In this document: piece after piece, positions 49,365 to 61,073 of the stretch | Layout of the letters: each line of letters opens with the position of its first letter | Numbering within the stretch: the first letter of the stretch is position 1 | NCBI GenBank assembly: GCA_015227615.1 | Contig: JAALGZ010000028.1 | Span: 1 to 64,000 of the forward strand | Reading direction: 5' to 3' | Origin: Labyrinthula sp. Ha | Lineage: Eukaryota; Sar; Bigyra; Labyrinthulida; Labyrinthulaceae | DNA length: 64,000 nucleotides | Notes under the pieces: generated by a model | Seen by the model: only the letters and a program-made list of their open reading frames with translations | The model's database searches: none | Told to the model about the DNA's origin: nothing | Position numbers and translations under genes: made by a program

Positions 49365-50345
49365 ATGAAGTCAACTTCTATGAAAATATTTGCTGCGTTT
49401 ATTCATAGAAACGAAGAAGGAGATTTGATAAGTGAGAATATTTTATCAAAAGAGTGTTTTGACCACTGGCTGTCCTCTCGGTCGTCTTCTGTCAAATTTC
49501 CGGTTGGTGCTTTCAAGCGAACGATTTCCTCACATCTTCGTGCTGTAGATGGTCGAGTTCCTTTTGATGCTGATGTAGAAGAAAGTATATTAAAAAAATA
49601 CAGACAAAAAGACAAACATGGATATAGAACTGATCCATTTGCTTTCTTAAAATGTTCTGATCAGCAAAGAAAATCTTTTCGTGGTTGTTGGGTTAGACCT
49701 TTACCATATCCTTTTGGTTATCATGAAAAACAAAAGCATAGAGTAAATCAACTTGCACTTAGAGAACAACCTCAGTCGATGAGTAATGACCAGTTTTCAA
49801 GATTGAGCTCATTATTGAAGATGGAAGTAACAGATTTTTGTAATCTAGCTTTTGCAGCTGAAAATTCAAATACTCCTTTCTTTGCACCTGCAATTGCATA
49901 TCTCTTACCTAAAATGCAAGCAGCTTCACCGTATTTTCGTAAAAATTTTTTAGTTCCAGTTCAAGAAGAACAGTATTTTAAGAAACGTTGTATATTTTAT
50001 TTTTTTTGTTTATTCTTAGTTCCCATTTTGAGAGTTAAAGTTTGCCGATCCACTTGTAATATATTGGAAATATGTGACGAGACAATTAAAATCTTTGGAA
50101 AACTTTCTCATCTGCTAGCTTTTCATGCAACTTCTGTTGAGTTTTTTGCTGGCTTTTGCTTTACTTATGATGAAATTGAGAAATATGGTTTCGCATGGGC
50201 AAGAGGAACAGTGAAAATAAATGGACAATTATATGTTTGTACGTCTTTCAACAGGAAAAACTCTGAGAAAATCTTGGAAATATTTTTCCAAGTTGATTTT
50301 GATTCTCCACTTTATGAACATCCTGCTGAAAAGCTTTTTTTATAA
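49365..50345 (+). CDS. Unrecognised protein, inverted paralogue B (two exons)
   Basis: Exon 1 is 49365-49989 (625 nt) and exon 2 is 50020-50345 (326 nt), giving 316 residues and a TAA stop. These are exactly the exon lengths of paralogue A. The intron is 30 nt and contains no stop, so unspliced translation would insert a hydrophobic decapeptide region (IFYFFCLFL) that copy A cannot encode. By hand alignment the exon-1 protein is about 92% identical to copy A and exon 2 about two-thirds identical. The DNA of exon 1 alternates between blocks with almost no differences, including at synonymous sites, and a diverged block around codons 74-101. It lies head-to-head with paralogue A across 14.8 kb. 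The family is unknown. Confidence 0.85.
   Translation: MKSTSMKIFAAFIHRNEEGDLISENILSKECFDHWLSSRSSSVKFPVGAFKRTISSHLRAVDGRVPFDADVEESILKKYRQKDKHGYRTDPFAFLKCSDQQRKSFRGCWVRPLPYPFGYHEKQKHRVNQLALREQPQSMSNDQFSRLSSLLKMEVTDFCNLAFAAENSNTPFFAPAIAYLLPKMQAASPYFRKNFLVPVQEEQYFKKRCIFYFFCLFLVPILRVKVCRSTCNILEICDETIKIFGKLSHLLAFHATSVEFFAGFCFTYDEIEKYGFAWARGTVKINGQLYVCTSFNRKNSEKILEIFFQVDFDSPLYEHPAEKLFL
49990..50019 (+). other. 30-nt intron of paralogue B
   Basis: Begins GTATATTTTATTT and ends TTTATTCTTAG. After removal the protein reads KKRFPILRVKVCR, matching KKCFPVLRVKVCR of copy A. Confidence 0.85.
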
Positions 50346-51971
50346 GTTTCATAATTTCTTCTTTTTGTTTTTACTTTTTTGTGAATACTATTCGTGCTAG
50401 CAATTCGATTCTAATATATATTTTTTTTTTGTAGGGTTGATTTTATTGGTGGAATACATATATTTTCCTAAGTATATTTTCTCTATCCGATAGTTTAAAC
50501 AGGTATTTTATATATGTATATAAGGTACCAATTTTAATATTAATTTTTCTAATTTAACTTCAAATTTTTTCTTTCAAAAACTAAAAGCAAGACAAAAAGT
50601 TATTGTTTCAACCAAATTAGCAAGAATTATAATTAATAAAATGGAAAAAATTGATAATGAAATAAAAACTGAGTATTGAAGTTAATACCCTCTTTTTTCA
50701 ATTTGAACAAATCAAAATCAAGAGCACATCGAGTTCAACGAAACTACAGACCATAAAATCTTGCAATAGTATCTACTAAGTACTATAATACACTCGCTTC
50801 AGAATATTAAAAACATGTTCTGTCAGTCTCCTCGGATATATTTAATAATCCCTATAAAGTTTCCATAGCTATATGTATTATGTGTCTCAATTCCTACAAA
50901 TTCTCGTTTTGGTGATTACAAATAAAAGGTTTTTGTATTATTGGTAAAAAACTGTTTAGTACATATAAATTCCCGGGCATAAATGGGGTGTTTATAGAAA
51001 AAGAACCCATAATTGAGCACTTAGGCTTAAAGATGTAAGACAGAGATGGAAAGAAGTCTAAACTAGTTCTGTAAACTCTGAATCTTAAATAGGAAACAAA
51101 TCGATACAGTAGAATTGACTTATCTACTAACAGAGCTCGTTTAAATCGACAAGTAATCCTCATTTAATATTTAATAGGGCTGTGCAAAGCTAAAACACCA
51201 GGGTATCTAAAATTCTTCTTTTAGCTAGGGGGTATTAAATCTGCAATTAAAAGAAGTGCAAAAGCATGACAACTTCGAATAGTTTAGCAGCTAAAGGTCT
51301 TAAATATAAACCGAATATAGCCCTTCATTGTTACACGACAACTCAATGGTTAAATATTGTGCTCTTAATGGTCAGGACGGATATGGATATTTGCAATAAA
51401 AATTCTGTACAATCTTTTTCTTGACTCAGGTTACATAAAAAATCTGATACTTTTACCTCCTATACTAATTACCCAGTTTAATGAAGAGTTTCTCGATATT
51501 AAAAAAGTTAATAAATAGGTTCTTGATCTGCTCATCAAAGAGTACTATATGCTCGCTTTAGAACAGATGTTAAACAAAATAGAATATTGGTTTGTGCACA
51601 ATGAAATTTACTGTTAGAGATACCTTTTATGCAGACTTATTGAAAATATTTGCAAGCTATCTCTCTCAAAGAAATCCTTTACTTATAACTGACTATACTC
51701 AACAGACACATGACGCAGCATGGAACACATTTGGTCTCCAAACGCAATAAGAGCTAAGCGCTAGAACCAAAGCACAAGAAGTGGCGGCATAGTATACTTT
51801 TCGCTTTTTTTGAAAATTTGGTTTGTTCTATCAGCATCTGTAAAAGAGCAGTTGCCGACGACACACAGCACTAAAAAGTCACACAACAAGCAAACGGGAA
51901 TACAACTTTTGCAATAGTTACTACTGACTGTTGATAGTTTTCAAATCTATACAACAGCATTGTTTTGCCAA
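50346..51971. other. Gene desert segment
   Basis: 1.6 kb of A/T-rich DNA, with nothing recognisable between paralogue B and MITE copy 4. Confidence 0.55.
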
Positions 51972-52202
51972 TAGACATTTGGTTTGATAAAACTTGCCAA
52001 TAATTGTTTGATAATTATTTTGATGCTCATTATCAATGAGAGATTTGGGATTTTAATATTTATCAAATGATTCTAACTAGCAGTTGATTAGTACCAATCC
52101 AGCAAAATGATTTGGGAATTATCATCATCAACCTATAAGAAAATCATGAGCAAAAATTCTTGCGAATAAATTATCAATAAATGAATTTGTTACCAACTCC
52201 TA
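51972..52202. mobile_element. MITE copy 4 (short class, 231 bp)
   Basis: TA at both ends; left terminus TAGACATTTGGTTTGAT, right terminus complement TAGGAGTTGGTAAC. The interior carries ATTTATCAAATGATTCTAAC and AATGATTTGGGAATTATC, which match copy 1 in order and spacing. Nearly the same length as copy 1 (235 bp), so the two define a short class without the central module. Confidence 0.8.
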
Positions 52203-55200
52203 ATTGCCACACGCTTAGTGCAACTCTACAAGAGCCGAGATATAGAAGCAGTCTGGAGACTTTTTCTTTGAAGTTACATATTATTCCCGGTTAAGTTTGA
52301 CATGATCTATTGAGACTTTCCCGATGTAGAATACTTCCGGGTATTATCCGTTTGTTAGGTACTTTCTAGAAGGCCTCGTGTACCGTTCCTGAGAAGCTAG
52401 CCTCAAAATCCTAGATAATCATCAGATAAGTTTTGAGTAAAACTAGGCGTACAAATTTGCGTGAATTTCATATTTTCCTTCGCCATTTGCTACGGGTAAA
52501 TAGCTTTTTCAATTTCTTGCTGTTTGACCGTCTTTGTTTCAGTGACTCTAGTCAGAGTATAAATTTACTTGGTTAGTTTATTACTAAATTTATCTCAAGA
52601 CTGATTCCCCTAGATAATGATTTCTTGTCTTGATGTCCACATAGTTTGCACAATTACTTTTACTTAGCTTTTTATGGAATCCTTAGATATATTTCTTTGG
52701 AAGAATTCTGAATTCTGGGAAGTTTGTGGACGAGGAAACGTATTAAAGGGAAGATTTTTTTTGCAGAACGAAGAACTTTCCATTGCCTTATTTGTTCGCT
52801 ACTACTAAGTTACAGATATTCCAAAAGTTTCTTTATTTCCGTTTTTCATTTACCGAAAAAAAGCCTCATATAGTACTTTAGTGGTGTAGGGTACAGGTGA
52901 AATTTATCATAAGATCTTAGTATCTCAGTACCTATAATATCCCAATTCAATTTCTTTGTAAAATTTAAATGTCCTTGTCTTATCCATTTGAATACACTTG
53001 CTATGAAACGAAAAATGCCATACATACACATTATTCCTATAGAAACACTCTAGCTATATGGTCTATTCCCAAGAATAGAACAAGGGAAGTAATGACATAG
53101 ACAATGGCATAGAATGGAAATTACCTTATTACTTTAACTGAATTTTATTGATAACTGAAAAGTCTCAGAAGAATAGAAGAGAAAAACAATTAAATAAGTT
53201 TAAAAAATTCTACAGATGTTGCTCTTCGATGGTCAGGACCAACTCATCGATAATTCACTGTACTTACACAAGTAATAAATACCATTGCACAAAAACAAAA
53301 TTTTTGGTAAATTAAAGTCAGAATTAACCATTGGTAAACCATCCGGTTAATAGAAATATTTATACCATTGAAATCTTCTAGACACAAACTATGTAGCTAT
53401 ATCAAATAAATGTATGTCAAGAGAAAAAATATTGCAATAAGGTGTTTAGTAGTATATTTCTCTGGATTCTCATAACTTCATTGTTTTAACCTGGACTCCT
53501 TCACAAGAATCTTAAATGTATTAGTTTTACTTTGAAAATCAATTTGCTCAAGAATATAGGTTATTTTTAAGTTTACTCTTCTATTTATTACCTCCCTCAA
53601 GAACTTAGAGCATTCTGAGACTAACCTAGAGAAAAAGAAGTTGACAGAAGGGATTATTATATGCTTCTGGTAACCTTTTAAAAACCAATGTAGTGATAAA
53701 CGGTTTGATCACAAAAAATAAAGACACCTAAGAATACATTTCCTAAGTAGGACACCAAAAGTGCAGTTAGGTGGCCTATAATATTGAGATGCGAGAATTG
53801 AAATTAGACAATGAAGAATAAGAAGCATGGTATTTATATTTGTCTTTCTATAAGGAATATACCTAACCCTGTGAATTTTTTTCAGATGAAAAACATAATG
53901 TAAATATAGCAACTTAGAGTTTGCTCTATCTATATAATGAGATATTATATACCGGTAGTTTACATATTCTTGTATCTGAACACATTTTCCCACTATATGT
54001 CTAATTCCTGTACCATCTTTCACTTAAACTTACAAGGCGAGAGCATACTCTTATACCAAAAATAATTTCAGGATAATATTTGGTTACAATTACAGCCCTT
54101 TTTATATTTGAGATTTAATGAAGCAGGTGTCATTGCTTTAACACTTGTGATTAGTACTTATGACAGTTATCGATCTTGATGGTTAGTTAATAAGTACTCT
54201 ATATTTAGAATTATTGCTGACAATGATGCCAAATTAATCATAGCTCGGAGAAAGATTTTGAGATCAAGTTTTAGAATTTTGCTAAACAAAATCTCTTTTA
54301 TTTAATGTATATTTCCAAATTTAGATAACATTTTTGGATCTGGTGCCTTGGCTTTGTCATTTCTCGTTGTTGTTGAAATACGGCTTGAATAATTCTATTA
54401 CCAACCAGTTATTATTTCCCAAAATAAATGCGTTATATATACATTCAGAAATAAAATAACCTGTTAGTTACATGAATGCACTGGAACTAGTGAATCAAAT
54501 ATCAAATAACGTTCTTATTTAAAAGTTTATTTAGATGTATCAAGTGCCTTGTAGGTTGAAAATATATTTTTATTCAAACCAAACCCCATGATGAAACTCG
54601 AAATTATATATTGTGATCACTTCTATTTTCTCTAAAATTCAATTTCTTCCAGAAATATAAAGAGTGACATGCATAAATGAATCCCTCGACTACTGTTAAT
54701 CGGAAGCTTTTGCGGCTTTTCTGTTCTGAAAATACTAAAACACAGGCAGTTTTGTTAGATAAAGCTATAATATGTATGTTTCTTGAGATATGATATTTGT
54801 ATGGATGAAAAAAATATATATAAATAAAACATCTCTTCATCGAGCATTATTTCTCCTCTCTATGAAAATTTAAAATATATTCCAGCAGTTTTAAGAAACA
54901 AGTTTATTTTTCAAATTTTAGCATGTAGTTGATAAATTAGTAAGTTGCTATCTTAAGATAAGAGGAATAATATGTTAGCAAGAGGTGGTTCAGAAAACAG
55001 CTCTCTATATAGAGGAGGATGTTATTATGAGTGACTGGTGAAACACAAGCAGATATTCTAATTTTAAATACATGATACATATTTTGGGGTATAAATTTGA
55101 ATTATATTTCTTTTTTAGAAAAGATAATATGACCTTATTCAAAAACATAATATTAAGCTATATTCATATTTCTTAGGCATATGTTCTTAGTTCTGTGTTA

Positions 55201-58200
55201 AACCTATAATATTATCCGGGCCGTGTTGCAGTAACAACTGACATTTTGACTTTTATTTTATATAGTTATTAGGTTCCATAGATGCATGACAGTCAATTTT
55301 ATTACTTACTGGTAGTCGTTGTACCACTAGCTAAATCCCAAGTCGTCATTGAATGGAGCTGCTGGAATGGCCTATAATGATAATCATGTAATTGAACAAA
55401 TTCAGCTAGAGTCTTTAATCCCATTCAACTCTGTTATTTTTTATTAATCTGATAATTTGAACTTTCTCAATATAATTACTTGATAGCTAGTAGTAGAGTT
55501 TTATCGGTTCCAAAAAAAAGAATATTACAAGAATGAGGGAAAGAATGAGAGGTTGAGGCTCATGAGAATACTTTGCTACATCAAGTTAACGAGACTTTGG
55601 AATCTGGTCCCGTCTTTTTCATTATATGTATCACTAATATATCTGCTCATAATAGTACGGTACTGATACTTTCCCTTATAATGGTAACATTGGTGTGATA
55701 GCATTAGATCTAGAGTATTGGTTTGACATTTTCTGGAGTTAGTGTCTGGATTTAATTTACCTAATTCTAGATATATTATTTCATTTCAAGAATTGAACTA
55801 GTGTCTCAAAGTGGGTAATATTTTTATACCTTTGATGAGATTTTTATTTACTATTACTTTAGCCTGGTGTATATTAGTGGTACCTATATATAGATAAAAA
55901 AAGAAAATTCGAGTTTATGTATGCCAATTCCCCGAATGTTCTTCAATACTAAACCTCTAAAGAAGCATAGATGCCTATATAATTTTAGGCTTTTGCTAAA
56001 TTTTATCAATTTTCTTGGCATTTTACTATGTCGTAATATGTTTTCCCCTAATAGGTGAACACTATACGGCCATTGCGACGAAATCACGCCATTTTTAATC
56101 TGTTATAGCAAATATAGATATCATTGGACAAATTTTTTAGTGGGAAATCATTTTTTGTTCATGATATTAACATAGCTGTATTTTACTTTTATTTCAAATC
56201 TCTATTGCTCATAATGTCCTGTGCATACCATAGCTATCAATAACCTTGCTACAATAGCAATTATGAATTACCAACAGTTACCGGTAAACTCGAGTAATAT
56301 TTTCCAAAGTCACGGAGAAAAGTATAATAAAATACAATATTAATGTTTCCGCAAACATTTGTGATATTTTGATACTTTGAATCTAAATAAAACAAAACGC
56401 TAAGTTTTGGGCAGAGAACCGTACATGATAATAATGAACGCAATAAGGTTCATCATCTATTTCAGTTTTATCCAGAACAACATAAATGGGGTATTTAAAA
56501 CAACAATGTATACATGAACATATAGCTTGCCTTTTCATGAGCCGTTCTAGCTGCAAGTACCTGAAGATCTGGAATTTACTTACTACAACAGACAAGTACT
56601 AGTAAAGGTCATAGAGCATGATCTAATTCTAACATAGAATACCAATAATAAAATGGAGTATTATTGGGTCGGACCACGGGGAAAGGGGTATGTTCTGTAA
56701 CAGTTAATACTACTCTCCTTTATAAAAATGGCTCAATCACATTTTTAATATAAGTTGAAAAGCTTAATTAGAATAACAGCAGCATTTGAGGGCATTGTAA
56801 TAGAGCTAAACATCGCTTGAACAGTTTTCAGAAACAACATTAGAATATTAAATTAAGCCTTATGGAGCTAATACTTGGAATAGCTTGTATCTTAATCTTG
56901 AAGCAAGTAAAAAATGCAGGTAGAGATACCAGAAAAGAAAAAACTGGAATAATATAGAATTGCTGTCTTAAGCAAAGGATCTAGATTTTATTTAAGTCTT
57001 TTCACGAGAAGTTTGCGGGGAAAAGCACTAGATTCTTATATCCTATCATTTTTTGTATACATAGCATACTACCTATCTTGACAGAATAAATTCTTAGAAG
57101 ACTATTGCCTATTCTCAATTATATTATTTTAACAAGTTGAGTTTGTTATTATATTTGTATATATTTTTATCTTAAACTGGTATACTTACTAGAAAAGAAC
57201 TTGGATTTCATCTGCTTCAGAGTAAGGTAAATATATTTTAACCTTGGGGTAAAATAATAAGAAATAACCACTAGCATAAAAATATTAATTTTAGCTCAAG
57301 AAAATTCTTTATTCTCAATTGAATTAATAGTACCTGCATGAGTTGTTATTTTAAGCAAATACTAGAACTCAGATGAGTTGTTTTCAGTAAAGATGTCTAC
57401 TAAATGGTTATTGTTTATTAAACTTTCTATTTAATAGATCACCTGCTCATCAATGCATCATTTAGTTTACTTGTTCAGATTAATACTTGTGCATCTACAA
57501 CGAGAATGGTCACGTCTATCATGATAATGTTACTGTTTCTTCAGTTTATTGAAAAATATACATTTCCCCTGCACTTTCTTAGGTAACCGGAATATAGTAT
57601 GAAGATAAAACATACCTGCCGTTTAATAAATGCTGCAGTGAATTACGCTGATTTTGTAATAGGTCAACAATTTTTCCCGGAACCCTTGATTACCTTCTTA
57701 AAACTTCTGAATTTTATCTGAAGAACCCAATGTGAATACGTATCCAGGAGCAAAGTAAAGGTTTCAATTACTAATTAAACTTATATAGATACAAGGAAAA
57801 GTGCTTATGTGTTTTATTGCACATATAAGAAGAGGGGAGCATATTTTTTATCAAAATTGTTTTAGGTTTCTATTTTTTTTGACAACCGGCTCTTATAAGT
57901 TTGGAGCTACAGAGAAGGGTTGGAAACAGGTTCAAATTTCTGATTCTGGAAGAGAAATGATTCTATTTGTGAACATCCTCAATATTTTTCAAATGAGTGT
58001 TCATTTCGTTTTTTTTTCACCCATAAAATTTTCTTCGCAGAAACTTTGTTAGTTCACTTGGTGCAAACTAAGGTAATTTCACGCTTGTATATCCCTGAGC
58101 AAAGGTTTGGTGTAGTTAATTTCTTTGGGATATACTAGATTTCTCGTTATATATTTTTCTTGACACCCTAGGTGGATATCTTTACCAAGATGGTAAAGTT

Positions 58201-58290
58201 TGAGCTAGTCTCATATCTCTTATCCAGAGTTGTTCTCATAAAACCAATGTTGCATTACCACCAATCCATAATCCAAGCAGAAGTCAAGAA
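52203..58290. other. Gene desert, right part
   Basis: 6 kb of A/T-rich DNA. Open frames up to 104 codons (for example 53709-54023 minus, 57801-58052 plus) match no known family and appear accidental. The last few hundred bases should contain the promoter of the SPX-EXS gene. Confidence 0.55.
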
Positions 58291-60519
58291 ATGGTTCAAT
58301 TCAACAAGAAACTTGATTCAAACAAAGTACCTGAATGGGCCGAATATTATTTGGACTACAAAGCATTAAAAAAATTAATTGATAAGATCGTGGAGAGTAA
58401 TAACTATAATCAGCAGTATCTAGAGAGTATTACGTCAACACAAGCGAATTTACCACATTACAACTCTCTTAATACCTTGAAACAAAGAGGTTTAAGTTTA
58501 TCAAACGAAGTTTATTCTGAGGAAGATAAACTTCTAGATGAGGATAAATTTATCAAAAAGTACTCAACTATGGAAAAATTTGAAGAGCAGGTTAATGAGT
58601 TCAGAAAAATTACGGGTGAAGAATTTCAAGACAAAATTAAATCTGAATGCACGAAAATTGAGGACTTTTATGAAACAAAGCTAAAAGAGTGTAAACTCCA
58701 AACAAATGCATTAATTGCAGATCTTCTTCAATGCAATAGTAGAAGAAAAAATATGGGTGAAGATTTAGATGCACTTGATGATGAATCACTATTACCAAAA
58801 GATTTGCTGACATTAGAAAGTTTAAAGTGGGCATTTTCAGAAGTTTTTAGAATAATGAATCAGTTACACAGTTTTTGTATTTTGAATTATACTGGTCTTG
58901 TAAAAATAATCAAAAAATATGATAAATCTACAAAACTAAGACAAAAGAAAAAATTAATGAATATTGTTAATCAATATGAATCTGGTTTTTGTACTGCAAA
59001 AGAATTATTGAAGCTAATGAAAAAAGTTGAAGAATCAGTGAGTACAAATTTTTACCGTGGAAATCTTGTTCTTGCAAGAAATGAGCTTTTGATAAAACAA
59101 ATGCCAGTTTCAAACTGGCAACTCTTATTAAGTGGAATTCATATTGGAATGATTATTATTCTTGCATTTTGGGTTCTTTGGAATTGTTTTACTGAAAATT
59201 ATGCTATTAAAAATCATGATTTATTATTTGGTTATGAAGTTCTTCCTATGCCAGAAGGTGTTTTGAGAGTCTATAGAGGATTTGGATTACTTTTAATTTG
59301 TTTTTGGGGATGGACTTTCTTAGTTTATAGATGGAAACTTTCAAGAGTAAATTATATTTATTTATTTGAGTTTGATCCAAGATTAGTTTATGATTTAGAT
59401 GAACTTATAATAAAATCTTCAAGAATTACAATTTTATATTTATTTAATATTTTACTATATTTTAAAGTTTCAAGAAAAGAAATAAGTGATGCAAGAACTG
59501 ATTTGGCAAAATATGTTCCTTTAGGCTTAATTTTAGGTTGTTTTATTATTTTTGCTTTTCCTTTTTCAAGAACAAAACTAATTTACAAAACAATTTTTAT
59601 GTTTTTTCTTGGACCTTTTTCAAATGTTACTTTTTTTTCTTCTTTTGTTGGTGATGTTTTAACTTCTCTGATTAAACCTTTTACAGATATAGCTTATTCT
59701 TTTTGTTATTATTTTTCAAACGACTGGAAAACAGAAAACCCACAATATTGTAATACTTCTATATCTTTCAATAATTATTTTATTCCTGTTTTGACTGTTT
59801 TACCATTATTTTTACGTTTTTTTCAAAGCATTCGAAGATATTATGATACTGGAAAAAGACATCCTAATCTTTCAAATGCTCTAAAATATGCTCTTGCACA
59901 TTGTTTAACACTTTTAGGTTCACTACATCCTATTTTAAGTACAAAAGCACCAAAAAATTTATATAGAGTATTTTGGATAGTTTGTTTTACCATTTCTACT
60001 TTATACACATATTCTTGGGATATATTTGTTGATTGGGGATTAACAAGAAATCCAAAAATTCAACCAGGAGATGAAAGCTTTCTTGAATATTGGAAACGAA
60101 AGCTAGTATTAAGAAAACAAAGAATGTATCCAACTAAAAAAGTTTATTTAGTTGCTGCTGTTTTAGATTTATTTCTTCGTTTTTCATGGTGTTTAACAAT
60201 TATTCCAGAAGTAAGTGAAGTTTTAGGTTTGACAGGAAAAGATCATCGTGGATGGAAAAATATTGTTTTATGGAGTTTAGGTGGTTTAGAAATATTTAGA
60301 AGAACTTATTGGACTCTTCTAAGAGTTGAATTTGAACATTTATATAATTCACAGGGTTATAGAAGAGTTGATTTTATACCTTTACACTTTGATTCTGAAG
60401 TTTTGAAAAGTAAAAAACTCAAGCAAAGTAAAGCAAATACAAGACAAGCTGTTATACTTGAACTCAGTTTATTTGTTGGTGTAGTTCTTGCCTTTTCTCT
60501 TTATATTTTCTTAAGTTAA
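58291..60519 (+). CDS. XPR1: SPX-EXS phosphate exporter, XPR1/SYG1/PHO1 type
   Basis: 742 residues, intronless, stop TAA. The N-terminal SPX domain (1 to about 265) starts MVQFNKKLDSNKVPEWAEYY with LDYKALKKLI, and ends with the inositol-polyphosphate-binding helix containing IIKKYDKST and Lys-rich KLRQKKKL. Hydrophobic segments follow from about 280. The EXS domain (about 440-700) shows WKTENPQYCN, FLRFFQSIRRYYDTGKRHPN, NALKYALAHC, YTYSWDIFVDWGL and LLRVEFEHLYNSQGYRRVDF. XPR1/PHO1 proteins export phosphate across the plasma or Golgi membrane and sense inositol pyrophosphates through SPX. Start ATG 58291 fits the usual SPX beginning; the upstream open frame at 58172 is in another frame. Its 3' end is 38 bp from the convergent broken gene. 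Confidence 0.95.
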   Translation: MVQFNKKLDSNKVPEWAEYYLDYKALKKLIDKIVESNNYNQQYLESITSTQANLPHYNSLNTLKQRGLSLSNEVYSEEDKLLDEDKFIKKYSTMEKFEEQVNEFRKITGEEFQDKIKSECTKIEDFYETKLKECKLQTNALIADLLQCNSRRKNMGEDLDALDDESLLPKDLLTLESLKWAFSEVFRIMNQLHSFCILNYTGLVKIIKKYDKSTKLRQKKKLMNIVNQYESGFCTAKELLKLMKKVEESVSTNFYRGNLVLARNELLIKQMPVSNWQLLLSGIHIGMIIILAFWVLWNCFTENYAIKNHDLLFGYEVLPMPEGVLRVYRGFGLLLICFWGWTFLVYRWKLSRVNYIYLFEFDPRLVYDLDELIIKSSRITILYLFNILLYFKVSRKEISDARTDLAKYVPLGLILGCFIIFAFPFSRTKLIYKTIFMFFLGPFSNVTFFSSFVGDVLTSLIKPFTDIAYSFCYYFSNDWKTENPQYCNTSISFNNYFIPVLTVLPLFLRFFQSIRRYYDTGKRHPNLSNALKYALAHCLTLLGSLHPILSTKAPKNLYRVFWIVCFTISTLYTYSWDIFVDWGLTRNPKIQPGDESFLEYWKRKLVLRKQRMYPTKKVYLVAAVLDLFLRFSWCLTIIPEVSEVLGLTGKDHRGWKNIVLWSLGGLEIFRRTYWTLLRVEFEHLYNSQGYRRVDFIPLHFDSEVLKSKKLKQSKANTRQAVILELSLFVGVVLAFSLYIFLS

Positions 60520-60557
60520 ATATTCTATAATTAACCATTAAACTGCTGAAATAGTAT

Positions 60558-61073
60558 TTATCTAATAATTAAATTAAAAAGACTTTCCAAAAGCATAGCA
60601 GTGAAGGAAGCAACTAAAGAAATAGTAAATAGTTCGTTCGAGATTATTGCAGAAGCTAAATCCAGCATACGTTGTCCTTTAGAAGTTAATCTGTCTTCAA
60701 TTTCTTCTAATTTTACTTTTAGGAATTCTTGTTGGCAAATATTTGAGTTATTCTTTCCAAGAGTTTTAATACTATTTTTTATTAAACAGAGGAGTTTTTC
60801 TTCAGAATCTTTTCTACCTTCTTATTGTGACAGAACTTGTTGAATCTCATTTTGGCTTTTTCTTAGCTCTTCCAAAACTTTCTTTGCTTTGAGAAACTTA
60901 GGTTCAATCATTTCATTCTTATTAAGTTTATTTTCTTCTCTAAGTTATTCTTTTTTTCTCGTTTCCTGTGTATTTTCTCTCACGTCAGTAAACGAAGAAT
61001 CCAAATCACTCCATTCTGACGATGCATAACTAGAGGTTGGCTCAACATTTTCCACACCATTTTTATCATGCAT
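60558..61073 (-). pseudogene. Decayed or recoded small gene with C-terminal hydrophobic anchor
   Basis: Reading the minus strand from ATG 61073 gives 171 codons that make sense as one protein: MHDKNGVENVEPTSSYASSE, a charged middle with LKAKKVLEELRKSQNEIQQV and FLKVKLEEIEDRLTSKGQRM, and a hydrophobic end LFTISLVASFTAMLLESLFN. The frame is cut only by two TAA codons (60945-60947, codon 43; 60822-60824, codon 84). No GT-AG intron that removes either stop keeps the frame. The layout resembles a coiled-coil, tail-anchored protein. The simplest view is a recent pseudogene; TAA read-through or sequence errors are alternatives. It converges on the SPX-EXS gene with 38 bp between the stops. Confidence 0.6.

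Noticed and set aside
57801-58052. 83-codon open frame just upstream of the SPX-EXS gene
   Set aside because: Phe-rich accidental frame from T-rich DNA, with no family resemblance.
60601-60843. 80-codon plus-strand open frame downstream of the SPX-EXS gene
   Set aside because: It is the shadow of the more coherent minus-strand decayed gene and starts with GTG.
60822-60947. Reassigned stop codons in this genome
   Set aside because: Clear host genes end at TAA (UFD2, XPR1-like, paralogue B), TAG (membrane protein) and TGA (DBP7, LTV1, paralogue A) right after conserved ends, so a changed code is unlikely.
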